A stretch of DNA of 64,000 nt. It comes from Haloquadratum walsbyi J07HQW2. GTDB taxonomy: Archaea; Halobacteriota; Halobacteria; Halobacteriales; Haloferacaceae. How positions within the stretch are numbered: the stretch's first letter is position 1; every line of letters starts with the position of its first letter. Below the pieces are notes generated by a model. The model saw nothing but the letters and a program-made list of their open reading frames with translations. It did no database searches and had not been told where the DNA came from. The stretch spans positions 1,249,362 through 1,313,361 of the forward strand of contig NZ_KE356561.1 of assembly GCF_000415985.1 (NCBI RefSeq). Reading direction: 5' to 3'. Shown here in pieces: positions 18,805 through 27,790 of this stretch. The position numbers and the translations under genes were made by a program.

Positions 18805-19572
18805 TCACCATTCAAGAACCGCATGATCGCGCCAAAAATAACCATGTGGTGACCCAGGGCGAAAGCGACAGAGCCAGGTTGGGGTTTCGGCTCCCGTTTC
18901 AATGCTTCTGTCAGCCTCAGGACCACCCATATCTGTTCGAACCCATCCTGGACATACTGAATTCGTAATAAGACCATCTGACCCATATTCGCCATCAAGA
19001 TACGTGGTCAGTCCATTGAGTCCACTTTTCGACACGCGATAGGTTGGGTTGCCACCAGATTGATCTCGTGAAAGCATTCCAAGACCGGAGCTGACATTGA
19101 CAACACGACCACCATCATTCTGCAATAATAGCGGGACAGTATGTTTACAGACAAGCATTGGACCACGGAGGTTTGTCGAGAGGGTTCGATTAATATCGTC
19201 TATCGATTCAGAAACGAGATCACCGTCGCCACCACTGATACCGGCGTTATTGACCACTATATCTAGTCGTCCAGCAGTATTAAATATCTCATCTGCGGCG
19301 TCCGCGATTTCACCAGACTGGGTCACATCGACTAGCAAATGCTCCCACGAATCTGGAATCTCATGCGTAATCGACCGTGTTGCGGCGAAGACATTCGCAC
19401 CCAGCTCATGGAGATTTGCCGCGATTTGCCGACCAAGACCACGATTCGCGCCAGTAACAAATGCAACTTGTCCATCGAGCGAATCGTATAGTGATGGATC
19501 AGAAATAATCTCAGAATCGGTACTATTTGTGGGGGTTGAGGGCATTATCAGAATGAAAGACCGATTTGACAA
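18805..19572 (-). CDS. Short-chain dehydrogenase/reductase
   Basis: NAD(P)-dependent oxidoreductase of the classical SDR family. Seen: cofactor motif TGANRGLGRQ near residues 40-49, NNAG motif (VVNNAGISGG), catalytic Ser in NVSSGLG, YxxxK as YRVSK, and CPGWVRTDMGG. The C-terminal tail ends FWRDHAVLEW, the kind of end seen in carbonyl-reductase-like SDRs, so the gene looks complete. The ATG at 19572 gives a 35-residue leader before the Rossmann fold; an internal ATG at 19542 (MPSTPTN) is equally possible. Substrate unknown. Its start is about 117 bases downstream of the idi stop on the same strand. Confidence 0.9.
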   Translation of the reverse strand: MSNRSFILIMPSTPTNSTDSEIISDPSLYDSLDGQVAFVTGANRGLGRQIAANLHELGANVFAATRSITHEIPDSWEHLLVDVTQSGEIADAADEIFNTAGRLDIVVNNAGISGGDGDLVSESIDDINRTLSTNLRGPMLVCKHTVPLLLQNDGGRVVNVSSGLGMLSRDQSGGNPTYRVSKSGLNGLTTYLDGEYGSDGLITNSVCPGWVRTDMGGPEADRSIETGAETPTWLCRFRPGSPHGYFWRDHAVLEW

Positions 19573-19688
19573 GGGCGTTCTGTTTTTATTCTGTTATCAA
19601 GACCAATTTTACTGATATGTGATAGAGTAATCTATCATCGTATCATCGAATAACTTCTCAAAATGTCAGAACAATTGTAATATTATAT

Positions 19689-20273
19689 TTACTCAAAATC
19701 ACGCCGCATCGCGATTTCAAACCAAGGGCACAATCGGAGTTGTCGGTACCACTCTGGATGTTCATTGAGATGCTCATATTCAACCCACAGAAGACCGCCA
19801 ATCTCAGATTCATCAGGGGCAAGCACTATATCATTAAGTGTAACTTGTAGAACAGCACAAACTTCCCACTCAAGTCCAGCATTTTCATAATACCGTTTAT
19901 ATTCAAATTGGTCAGTGACTTGGAGAGTGTCGTACTGATCCGGTGTAATACCAAGTTCATCATCAAGACGCTGGCGAGCAGCTTCAACTTGTGTTTGATC
20001 CTCCGTTGGGTGCGACGCAACAGTGCCATCCCAGTGTGTATCCCAGAGACGTTTTTCAGGTGCGCGTTGAGCAAGAAGAAGATGACCATCGGAATCAAAT
20101 ATAAGACAGGTGAATGCTCGATGGCGGATTCCATCACCAGTGTGTGCGTCTAATCGATTAACAAGTCCTTCCTGGGCATTATCGCTGGAAACAGCAATCA
20201 CATCTTCACCCGCATTATCATGTGTCGATGTGGGTTGGTCAGTGTTCGAGTCGCTGTTTTGATCCGTACTCAT
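19689..20273 (-). CDS. idi: Isopentenyl-diphosphate isomerase type 1 (Nudix)
   Basis: Expected to interconvert IPP and DMAPP for isoprenoid lipid and carotenoid synthesis. Seen: a Nudix fold with HRAFTCLIFDSDGHLLLAQR, HWDGTVASHP, and LEWEVCAVL, which carries both Glu of the type 1 active site. Compared with E. coli Idi (motif VCGHP) the catalytic Cys position is Ala here (VASHP), while the following His is kept. The acidic Ser/Thr/Asp N-terminal extension (about 45 residues) is haloarchaeal in style. It could therefore be a divergent isomerase or a relative with changed activity. The following gene on the strand is an SDR. Confidence 0.85.
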   Translation of the reverse strand: MSTDQNSDSNTDQPTSTHDNAGEDVIAVSSDNAQEGLVNRLDAHTGDGIRHRAFTCLIFDSDGHLLLAQRAPEKRLWDTHWDGTVASHPTEDQTQVEAARQRLDDELGITPDQYDTLQVTDQFEYKRYYENAGLEWEVCAVLQVTLNDIVLAPDESEIGGLLWVEYEHLNEHPEWYRQLRLCPWFEIAMRRDFE

Positions 20274-20552
20274 ATTCGATTTCTCGATTGGAGCTAGTAA
20301 GGCTTCTTCGGCTTGGAGCGGAGCATGTGTGAGTATGCCCCAGGATATAGGAACAGTACCAATGACGTATTTTATTAATTACAATCACAATCGTATCTAC
20401 CGTATTAGTGATTAGTGTGTATAGATTCATATACTCGAATGACCGGCATGACAATCTTGATAACGGCAATTGAGTTAGAGCATAACAGAGTAAGAGATCA
20501 TAAATGAGACTCAGCAATCGCCAACCAAAGAGTATGACAGCCTACAGGGACC

Positions 20553-20978
20553 TCACGATGATACACCACCGAGACGCTCATCAAGAATAAGACGCGTTTT
20601 CGTATTTTTTACTTCATCACGCTCACGTGAGCGAGTAATGAGTTGATTGACTGCACGTGTATCTGCTGCATCGACGATAAGAACAACATCTTCCTCACCA
20701 GAAACTTGCCACACAAAGTCAACCTGCTCCCAGGTAGCCATTGTCTCAGACAAGCTCGTTGTATTAACATTAACTTTCACCGATACTTCTATCATTGCCT
20801 TAATATTTCCTGTGCGTGTCGAAATCGTAAATCGCTCAATAATCCCCTCTTCGGTGAGTCTATCAACACGGTTACGCACAGTTCCCTCTGAGGTGCCGAC
20901 CTGTGTTGCAATCTCAGTGTAGGGTGTCCGCGCGTCTCGACGAAGAATATCAAGAATACGTCGATCGAGATTGTCCAT
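20553..20978 (-). CDS. Lrp/AsnC-family transcriptional regulator
   Basis: DNA-binding regulator that normally senses an amino acid or metabolite. Seen: N-terminal HTH (LDRRILDILRRDARTPYTEI, GTSEGTVRNRVDRLTEEGII) over residues 1-55 and a C-terminal RAM/ACT-like effector domain (60-138) with VSGEEDVVLIVDAADTRAVN. Length 141 is normal. It is divergent from carA, the starts being 98 bases apart, with a perfect palindrome between them, so it may control carA and itself. An Lrp beside carA is an arrangement I have seen in other haloarchaea; this is recollection, not checked. Confidence 0.92.
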   Translation of the reverse strand: MDNLDRRILDILRRDARTPYTEIATQVGTSEGTVRNRVDRLTEEGIIERFTISTRTGNIKAMIEVSVKVNVNTTSLSETMATWEQVDFVWQVSGEEDVVLIVDAADTRAVNQLITRSRERDEVKNTKTRLILDERLGGVSS

Positions 20979-21009
20979 ATCAGTTGATACTTTTCTGTTG
21001 GCTTACCGA

Positions 21010-21024
21010 TTACGAAATTCGTAA
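21010..21024. promoter_or_regulatory. Perfect palindrome between lrp and carA, candidate operator
   Basis: TTACGAAATTCGTAA is a perfect seven-base inverted repeat around a central A, 52 bases before the carA ATG and 32 bases before the lrp start. Length, AT-rich centre and position match Lrp-family operators. A TATA-like stretch (AACACTTATG, about 21040) lies between it and carA. Confidence 0.6.
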
Positions 21025-21075
21025 CTCAGCTTCGAAAGTAACACTTATGACCGGGGATTACATGTGTATCTCGTA

Positions 21076-22176
21076 ATGTTGGACGCCTATCTAGCCTTAG
21101 AAGATGGTCGTGTCATTGAAGCGCGCGGTCGTGCTCCCGGGCGCACTCGTGGTGAATTAGTATTCACGACCGCTTATACAGGCTATGAGGAGAGCCTCAC
21201 AGACCCTTCATATGAAGAACAGGTACTCACATTTTCATATCCGCTCATCGGGAACTATGGCGTCCGAAATGAGCGATTTGAGTCTGAACGTGTTCATCCA
21301 CGAGCCGCGATTGCACGCGAGTTTACAGACGAGATAGTCGAGTGGTTCGATCATGAAGATGTTCCTGCGATCGATCATATCGATACACGTGAGCTTGTTA
21401 CATCGATTCGTGAAGAGGGTGCGATGAACTGTGGAATTGCCGTTGGTCCTGATGTGACACCAGCGGACGCAAAAGCTGAACTCGATGAGTGTATTAATAT
21501 GAGCGAACACGTTGATATCGGCAAGCGTGTCACAACTGTCGAGCATACAACATACGGCGATATGGATGCTGAGACTGATGTTGCGCTCATCGACTGTGGT
21601 GCGAAGATGTCGATTGTTGATTCACTCACTCATAAAGGGGCTGCTGTCCATGTGCTTCCATACGATACAACGTCGGAAGTGCTCACAGACCTAGATCCCG
21701 ACCTGTTGTTTATTTCAAATGGACCAGGTGACCCAGCGAACTTCAAGGCTGCACAAACACTCGTTGAGGAGTATACCGGTGAAATTCCAATCGCTGGAAT
21801 CTGTCTCGGTCAACAGGTCGTCGCACGGGCTCTCGGTGGAACGACTGAGAAAATGAACTTTGGACATCGTGGAGTTAATCAACCAGTCCGCGATCTCGAC
21901 AGTGGCAAGGTAGTCATGACAACACAAAATCACGGCTACACCGTTGGTGACCCTGGTGAGATATTAAATGTATGCCAGATAAACGTTAATGATGGAACTG
22001 CTGAAGGACTACTAAATCGTGATCTCGACGTGGTCACACGCCAGTACCATCCAGAGGCACATCCTGGACCACACGATTCGTTTGGTTTCTTCGATGAAGT
22101 TCTTGAAATGACTGAACCAGACGCTGACAGTAAGACAGCTACTAGTTCAGATCATGCTGTCGTTGTTGATAACTAA
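21076..22176 (+). CDS. carA: Carbamoyl-phosphate synthase small subunit
   Basis: Glutaminase subunit that supplies ammonia to CarB for carbamoyl phosphate, the start of pyrimidine and arginine synthesis. Seen: N-terminal CPSase domain (DAYLALEDGRVIEARGRAPG onward, ending about residue 150) and a class I glutamine amidotransferase domain with FISNGPGDP, nucleophile Cys in GICLGQQ and the His/Glu dyad in YHPEAHPGP. The frame begins at a GTG (21064) but the ATG at 21076 matches the usual start. 366 residues is normal, with an acidic Ser/Thr tail of about 20 residues. carB is not the next gene, unlike in many archaea. Confidence 0.96.
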   Translation: MLDAYLALEDGRVIEARGRAPGRTRGELVFTTAYTGYEESLTDPSYEEQVLTFSYPLIGNYGVRNERFESERVHPRAAIAREFTDEIVEWFDHEDVPAIDHIDTRELVTSIREEGAMNCGIAVGPDVTPADAKAELDECINMSEHVDIGKRVTTVEHTTYGDMDAETDVALIDCGAKMSIVDSLTHKGAAVHVLPYDTTSEVLTDLDPDLLFISNGPGDPANFKAAQTLVEEYTGEIPIAGICLGQQVVARALGGTTEKMNFGHRGVNQPVRDLDSGKVVMTTQNHGYTVGDPGEILNVCQINVNDGTAEGLLNRDLDVVTRQYHPEAHPGPHDSFGFFDEVLEMTEPDADSKTATSSDHAVVVDN

Positions 22177-22332
22177 CTGACGCTGTCTCAGAGAATTAGT
22201 GAAGGAGCATAGTCGGGCGATTATGAACTAACTCTGATCTGCAAATTAACTGTTATATGTAAGTATCTTATTCATTCATATAACCAATAATGTCGAATAG
22301 AGGTATTCTAACCGATGGTATGTGATATGAAA

Positions 22333-23373
22333 TCAACCAGTGACCTCACCGAGGAGTCGACGACTCATCAAGAAAATTGGTTCTGACCACATCCCAACAC
22401 CGGTCACTGCCGCATCAGAAAGCCAACGAGTATCCTCAGGAACAAGAACACGAGTGTGGTCGATCGTCGAATCAAATAATGTTGCATCCCGTCGAACTGC
22501 TGTCAACAGCGACTGTACAGCCGCCTCATCACCAGGTTCCCACGCACCGATAGCATACTCAACACCGGGTGTTGATACCTCTCCCATCGGCTCATACGTT
22601 CGGGTTCGGATAGCAAACCCACGGACAGCATCTGTTGAGGAGTTCGACCTGACGGTAATCAGTCGACCAGTCGTCGCTGCATGCTGGATCCGATGTCGAC
22701 GGAGAGTAGACAGTGCCCACGATTCGGCATTATCTATGATAATTCCATCAAGCGCATCTCTTATTTGTGATTTCTGCCAGAAAGACCAGACGTCCTCTGT
22801 AGAAGTGTCCTCTCCGGTCTGGATTGACAGTGGGATATTATTATTTGACGTTGAAACAGTCTCTATCGATGCATTGTATGGGTCTGGCTGGATCCATCGG
22901 AACTCAATCCCAGGGTCAAAACCTGTTTGTCGGAGCAACCCGAGACTAGCTGAGTTCCATGAGAACACAATTCCTCGAAGTACCGCTGCATGCATCGCAC
23001 GCGCAACAGCACAGACAGTCTCAATAAGGATTGTTGCAAGCCCCCGACCACGATATTCGGGCGCAATGCGGAGCCCTTGTACCCACGCTTCCGTTTCAGA
23101 AAGTGTGCATACCTGCACGACACCGACAGGTTTTGTTGCATCATCACTGTGATTAGAATCAAGGTCAGGATTGAGGCTATCGTTATCTGACGGCAACTGC
23201 GATTGTGAGTCAACACTAATGATAATTGTTTGTGCTGTCTTGCCATCATCAGCTGCAACCCATTCGGGAAAAACGGAGCCAAGATAATCATCTTCGGAGC
23301 GATCTGACCACGTGTTTTCTGTTATCCGCTTTACAGCGTCGGCATCAGCCAGCTCCGCGGTTCGGACGGTCAT
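22333..23373 (-). CDS. GNAT-family N-acetyltransferase with two GNAT-like halves
   Basis: Transfers an acyl group from acyl-CoA to an unknown amine. Seen: the N-terminal half (about 1-170 from the ATG at 23373) has the acetyl-CoA motif LRIAPEYRGRGLATILIETV, the canonical Q/R-x-x-G-x-G/A site; the C-terminal half (about 195-346) has the same general alternation and GFAIRTRTYEP...VEYAIGAWEPGDEAAVQSLL but no clear RxxGxG, so it is probably a catalytically silent second GNAT fold. An upstream in-frame GTG at 23448 lies six bases after the gatD stop; the ATG at 23373 (MTVRTAELADADAV) is the more typical GNAT start. Operon with gatD is likely. Confidence 0.85.
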   Translation of the reverse strand: MTVRTAELADADAVKRITENTWSDRSEDDYLGSVFPEWVAADDGKTAQTIIISVDSQSQLPSDNDSLNPDLDSNHSDDATKPVGVVQVCTLSETEAWVQGLRIAPEYRGRGLATILIETVCAVARAMHAAVLRGIVFSWNSASLGLLRQTGFDPGIEFRWIQPDPYNASIETVSTSNNNIPLSIQTGEDTSTEDVWSFWQKSQIRDALDGIIIDNAESWALSTLRRHRIQHAATTGRLITVRSNSSTDAVRGFAIRTRTYEPMGEVSTPGVEYAIGAWEPGDEAAVQSLLTAVRRDATLFDSTIDHTRVLVPEDTRWLSDAAVTGVGMWSEPIFLMSRRLLGEVTG

Positions 23374-23453
23374 AGCAGCCCCAGTATTGTCTGTTGTATG
23401 CACTGGGAGTGGGAGAGATGCAGATGTGCTCGTATGGTGTACGTCCACTCAAC

Positions 23454-24767
23454 TCACTCCCACGGGACTGACCGTGTTTGTAATTCGCCAGCAAGTGGCT
23501 TTGTCATTGCTTCTGCAGGATCCGAATGATTTGCAAGCGTCCACATTAATTTTACCTTGGCGGTACCAGGAAGCGTATCACCAGCCTCAATAACGCCCGC
23601 GTCCAGTAAGTCTCGGCCAGTGTCATACACACGGTCACAGACACGCCCTTCGACACACTGACTCGTCATTGCAATGACGACCCCATCATCAACGAGTTCT
23701 GATAAAACTGGAATAAATTCAGTGTGAACGTGACCAAGTCCAGTGCCGGCAATAATGAGCCCGTCAGGAGTGGAATTGGTAAGTAGTTCTGTCTGTCGGT
23801 CAATGTTCATTCCAGGGGTGAAATTCAATAACATTACATCCTCATTAAGATCAGCAGAGAGATTTAGATCGACTGAGTCCCGTGAGGTATGGTCACGGTG
23901 GAATGAAACAGTCTCAGTATCATAATCGACTGTCCCAATTGGAGTGGTACCCACAGTCTCGAACGCATCACGACGAGAGGTATGATTTTTGCGGACGCGC
24001 GTGCCCTGATGAAGCGCACAGGTGTCATCCGCGGTTGATGCATGCATACAGACAAAGACTCCCGAAACGTCTGCTGTTGCAGCTTCAACAGCACAAACAG
24101 CGTTCATAACATTATCTGAAGATGGACGATCCGCAGATCGTTGACTTCCTGTGAAAACAATTGGAACGGGCGTATTAAGCATGTATGATAGCGCTGAAGC
24201 AGAATACTGCATCGTATCAGTTCCATGCATCACAACGACGCCATCAGCACCGGCACGTATTTCATCGGCAACTGCAGCAGCAAGATCCTGCCAGACAGCG
24301 GGCGTCATGTTCTCAGAGAGAATGTTTCTGACCACTCGTCCACGGTAGTTCGCCCGACCAGCAAGGTCTGGAACGGCACGAAGGACGTCTTCAGCATCGA
24401 ACTGTGCGGTAACAGCACCCGTTCGGTAGTCGACTGTTGATGCAATTGTGCCACCTGTTGAAATCAACGACACCGTCGGTAATGATTCATCAAACGCAAC
24501 CGCTGATGCCTCCGACTCGGTCTTAGATGCAGATTCTGATTCGGCTCCAGCGCCAGATCCAGAGCCAGAATCAGTCTGTGTTCCACCGATATCGTACGCA
24601 TCAGGGGTAACGAGATCAATCGACGCATCTGCCCGGTCAACGCCAATATTATATCCACCATCGAGTTTAATAACAAAATAATCTGATGTTGAGGAAGGCA
24701 TCAAGATCCCCTCACTCATGACATCCGCCCGTTCAACGCGAACTCGGTCCCCCGGACTTGGATTCAT
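23454..24767 (-). CDS. gatD: Glutamyl-tRNA(Gln) amidotransferase subunit D
   Basis: Asparaginase-like subunit of the archaeal GatDE complex, which makes Gln-tRNA(Gln) from Glu-tRNA(Gln). Seen: N-terminal SH3-like domain (1-70), then an acidic Ser/Ala/Glu/Asp linker (about 68-98), then an L-asparaginase fold with STGGTIAS (first catalytic Thr), VVMHGTDTMQYSA (second Thr and Asp), and FTPGMNIDRQTELL. 437 residues is slightly long because of the linker. GatE is not adjacent here, although archaea often keep gatD and gatE apart. The ATG at 24767 is well placed. Confidence 0.95.
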   Translation of the reverse strand: MNPSPGDRVRVERADVMSEGILMPSSTSDYFVIKLDGGYNIGVDRADASIDLVTPDAYDIGGTQTDSGSGSGAGAESESASKTESEASAVAFDESLPTVSLISTGGTIASTVDYRTGAVTAQFDAEDVLRAVPDLAGRANYRGRVVRNILSENMTPAVWQDLAAAVADEIRAGADGVVVMHGTDTMQYSASALSYMLNTPVPIVFTGSQRSADRPSSDNVMNAVCAVEAATADVSGVFVCMHASTADDTCALHQGTRVRKNHTSRRDAFETVGTTPIGTVDYDTETVSFHRDHTSRDSVDLNLSADLNEDVMLLNFTPGMNIDRQTELLTNSTPDGLIIAGTGLGHVHTEFIPVLSELVDDGVVIAMTSQCVEGRVCDRVYDTGRDLLDAGVIEAGDTLPGTAKVKLMWTLANHSDPAEAMTKPLAGELQTRSVPWE

Positions 24768-24961
24768 ATACAGTTGCTATCGCAGCCACACGTTTGAATA
24801 ATGTGACTACGTCTGCAAACAGATCCTCTCACGATTGAGTTCATTATCGTCGGGATAAACTGGCGATATTAGAGATACACAATAGTCAATAAAACCATAT
24901 TGAGAGGGAGCAGCGATGAAATTATCCGATCTAAGTTCTGAATATAGATGTAAACAGCTAT

Positions 24962-25162
24962 ATGTCACTTCGAGATGACTACCAGCGCGTTACGCCACCA
25001 GATAGTTTTATTATTTTAACTGTTGTCCGCCACACTGACACTCCTGAGTATCGAAAATATGAAATCTCAAGCGATGAGCTCCCTGAATTCCTTCGCGAGA
25101 TGGAAACTCCGCAACATGCTGAACAAATAGTTACGATTGAGCAGGGAAATACAGATTATTGA
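24962..25162 (+). CDS. Small haloarchaeal-type hypothetical protein
   Basis: A 66-residue acidic protein (MSLRDDYQRVTPPDSFIILT...) with alternating strand-helix pattern and Glu/Asp-rich composition typical of real haloarchaeal proteins. No motif recognised. It starts with ATG 194 bases from the gatD start, in a divergent arrangement, and has an AT-rich upstream region. Taken as a gene on composition alone. Confidence 0.55.
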   Translation: MSLRDDYQRVTPPDSFIILTVVRHTDTPEYRKYEISSDELPEFLREMETPQHAEQIVTIEQGNTDY

Positions 25163-25590
25163 ATAACTTCGTATATGATTTATTATAAGAATAAATAGAT
25201 ATAGTATTTTACCGTTAACATGTGATAGATAATTAAGTTTGGTGTAATTTCTGTTATATTACTGTTGAGACGACCGGTTGAAATTCAATCTGTACGTATC
25301 CATATAATTATAAATTATAATTGAAATACATTGATTTCATAATCCGTGACCTGCACTCATAGCAGGAAATCTCTGATATTGCCGTTTTCAACTAATATCG
25401 TATTTATCATTCAGTTATGCCTGTGAGAGGCAGATTCGACGGAATGTACCTCATGTGTTTAGCCACTAACATGAATGTGAGGAAGCGATATCCAGAAAAT
25501 TAGACATATGTGGTGAGTCACACCCGTGATGGATTGAAGATGACTAGCAAGACAAAAAGGTGTAAGTATTGTATATTGACTAATATACAT
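25163..25590. other. Long AT-rich intergenic region
   Basis: About 430 very AT-rich bases (for example around 25305-25330) with no credible gene or RNA fold seen. It probably holds the promoter of the next membrane protein near its 3' end. Confidence 0.5.
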
Positions 25591-26124
25591 ATGCAACGCT
25601 CGGATGAACGAGAAACAGAGGCAACGACTGGCTCGAACGGATCATCGACAGCGAGTGATCAGAGCTTTGATTTTGAGGGTGAATCAGATATCGGGAGGGA
25701 TGTAGATACCAATCTTGGATCAGATATTGCTACTGAGACAGGTAAAGATGATCGACGCTTGCCGACGATTCGATCACTTCTTTTCGTCATTGCACTGTCG
25801 GCTGTTGGATTTATTATTGGTGGGTCAGTTCCAATCATCGGAACGATTGGACAGTTTATTGGACTGTTTATTATGAGTTTCTTGATTGGTGCTATCGGAT
25901 CAGAGGGTCGGTATGCCGAAAGTGCAATTGGAGGTGGATTAGTGACAGGCGTATTATTAATACTCGGAACACTCACAAGTGTATTCACACCATTTGCAGT
26001 ACAGTTCTTGTCTGATTATGGAATCGCAATCGCCGGTGCAGGCGTAGGAGTTGGCACCATAATAGCAGTTGTTGGTCACTACTTTGGACGGGATTTACGC
26101 AGTGGTCTGACAAAAAATATCTAA
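25591..26124 (+). CDS. Haloarchaeal glycine-rich membrane protein
   Basis: A 177-residue protein with an acidic Ser/Thr/Asp/Glu N-terminus (1-50) and four hydrophobic segments rich in Gly (about 60-80, 85-105, 110-135, 145-165), ending in a basic FGRDLRSGLTKNI tail. It resembles small haloarchaeal membrane proteins of the DUF456/DUF5518 kind but I cannot name the family. The frame is open to 25510; the ATG at 25591 removes a basic Cys-containing stretch that is unlike haloarchaeal protein. Function unknown. Confidence 0.7.
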   Translation: MQRSDERETEATTGSNGSSTASDQSFDFEGESDIGRDVDTNLGSDIATETGKDDRRLPTIRSLLFVIALSAVGFIIGGSVPIIGTIGQFIGLFIMSFLIGAIGSEGRYAESAIGGGLVTGVLLILGTLTSVFTPFAVQFLSDYGIAIAGAGVGVGTIIAVVGHYFGRDLRSGLTKNI

Positions 26125-26209
26125 GCACTATGCACTCTTACCTATCAAATGATGAGAGTGACATATCTCTGCATACAATGTTTCTTGATTCATTACACAT
26201 CAAATGAAG

Positions 26210-27013
26210 CTACTTACTAACTCGCCACTGCCGGTCTGGACCACGGGTGACAAATCCGTGCTGTGCCAGATGTTTGAGTGTTGTTTCAACGCGGTCTGGG
26301 TCTGCGCTCATCCGGTTTGCAATTGCCGACACTGATTTTGATTCGGTTGTGATTGCTGCAAGGACATCAGCGTAGAATCGGCTATCTGCCTCGGCGTCGA
26401 GTTGCTCCTCAAACGTATCTAAAATATCCGTAAGACGACCATGAACCCACCGTTGTGCGAGTGAGAGTTCACTTTCAAGATCATTGAGTCGACGATATTG
26501 CTGTGCGAGTCTTGTAATATCCTTAGATTGTGACGTTGAGGACGTTTTCTCAGCAGATTCAGATGTCTGAGGGTCATTCTCCTCAGGTGTCTGTGCGCGT
26601 TTATGATCCTGTGCTGGGAGGCGCCGTGATTTAGAGCCTGAGTCAGCTGTGTCCTCAGTGCCGGTATTTGTTATTTCATCTGACACATCAATTGTAAGAT
26701 ACTGACATCGACCACGCATATCGAGACTTCGACTTGCGGGATATGCGCTTTTTGCACCGAAACCATGTGGTGAAACGGATACCTCAAGTCGAAGATTTCG
26801 TGCAATATGGAAATACTTTCGTCGTCGGTCATCAGTTCGACTCTCGACAAGACCGGCGTCTTCGAGTCGTTGGAGATGATCAATAACTGCTTTCGGGCTC
26901 ACACCAAGGTACTCGCTGATCTCCGTGACATAGCATGGCTTGTGCGAGAGAAGTCGGAGAATGCGACGCCGGTTCTCATTTCCCAAGAGATCGAGGAGCA
27001 CCGCAGAGTCCAT
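26210..27013 (-). CDS. ArsR-like winged-helix regulator
   Basis: DNA-binding protein conserved in haloarchaea. Seen: N-terminal winged helix VLLDLLGNENRRRILRLL ... EISEYLGVSPKAVIDHLQRLEDAGLVES (residues 4-60), then a possible ligand or dimer part (LRLEVSVSPHGFGAKSAYP) to about 110, an acidic low-complexity linker (115-160), and a C-terminal helical domain (about 165-265) that ends with a second HTH-like segment SKSVSAIANRMSADPDRVETTLKHLAQHGFV. Two winged-helix domains in one chain suggest a two-site DNA binder. The DUF1405 gene starts upstream on the same strand, 51 bases away. Confidence 0.86.
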   Translation of the reverse strand: MDSAVLLDLLGNENRRRILRLLSHKPCYVTEISEYLGVSPKAVIDHLQRLEDAGLVESRTDDRRRKYFHIARNLRLEVSVSPHGFGAKSAYPASRSLDMRGRCQYLTIDVSDEITNTGTEDTADSGSKSRRLPAQDHKRAQTPEENDPQTSESAEKTSSTSQSKDITRLAQQYRRLNDLESELSLAQRWVHGRLTDILDTFEEQLDAEADSRFYADVLAAITTESKSVSAIANRMSADPDRVETTLKHLAQHGFVTRGPDRQWRVSK

Positions 27014-27064
27014 GACAATAGGTAAACTCCAGACGTATAAGAGGGTGGCGTCGATGATACTTGC

Positions 27065-27790
27065 TTAATCGCCGGACAGCGAGGTGGAATGGGAGTCAAA
27101 TGCGTCGGCTGCGAGCAATATAACAGCAACGGATAATCCAAGTGTAATCATCGCAAGAATCGTGCCAGCTTCGTATCGAAGTGGCGGATAAAGTCCAAAT
27201 CCATAATCGAATACATCGTTACTCAATAAAAGCACAAGTGCAATGAAGAGCGCTGTGCGTGACGTTTCGCCGTAATATGGAATTGTCATTGCCTGGAGAA
27301 TAAAGAACGCATGCGTGAGTAAGATTCCCCAATATTCCCATAGGAGTGCTGGAGTGAATCCAATGTAGAGATCTGGGCGCAGATTGAGCGCAATACCAGT
27401 CCATATTCCATACTTGATTAACCACACAAATGCAAGTGTATGGAGAATTGAAACAAGGTGATTTGAGGGCATATTCGCGAGCAACTGTGGCTGCGTGCGT
27501 TTGACGTATGGAAGGATAGTTGCAACTGACAGCGATGCTAATGCAAGTCCTGTCGGCGAATCACCAAACAACGGATATAATAGAGCGCTTACAGCTTGGA
27601 GCGAAGGCTCGCTGTGAACATAGAAATTCACGCCGACAAGGAATGCAACGCCATCAGCGATGAGAAGCCATCCGAGACTCGCAGGTTTTGTAAGATAATA
27701 TTGCACCCAGCGTGTTGGGAACGGTTGAGGGAGTCGTCCATGCCACCCACGAGACTGGGCAACTCCATCATCCTCAGAGGAACTCATCAC
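27065..27790 (-). CDS. DUF1405 family membrane protein
   Basis: Integral membrane protein of unknown function. Seen: about six or seven hydrophobic helices and DUF1405-like segments such as ADGVAFLVGVNFYVHSEPSLQAVSALLYPLFGDSPTG and the TPALLWEYWGILLTHAFFILQAM region. The basic N-terminus (RWVQYYLTKPASLGW) is short. The gene is upstream of the winged-helix regulator and probably transcribed with it. Function not inferred. Confidence 0.88.
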   Translation of the reverse strand: MMSSSEDDGVAQSRGWHGRLPQPFPTRWVQYYLTKPASLGWLLIADGVAFLVGVNFYVHSEPSLQAVSALLYPLFGDSPTGLALASLSVATILPYVKRTQPQLLANMPSNHLVSILHTLAFVWLIKYGIWTGIALNLRPDLYIGFTPALLWEYWGILLTHAFFILQAMTIPYYGETSRTALFIALVLLLSNDVFDYGFGLYPPLRYEAGTILAMITLGLSVAVILLAADAFDSHSTSLSGD

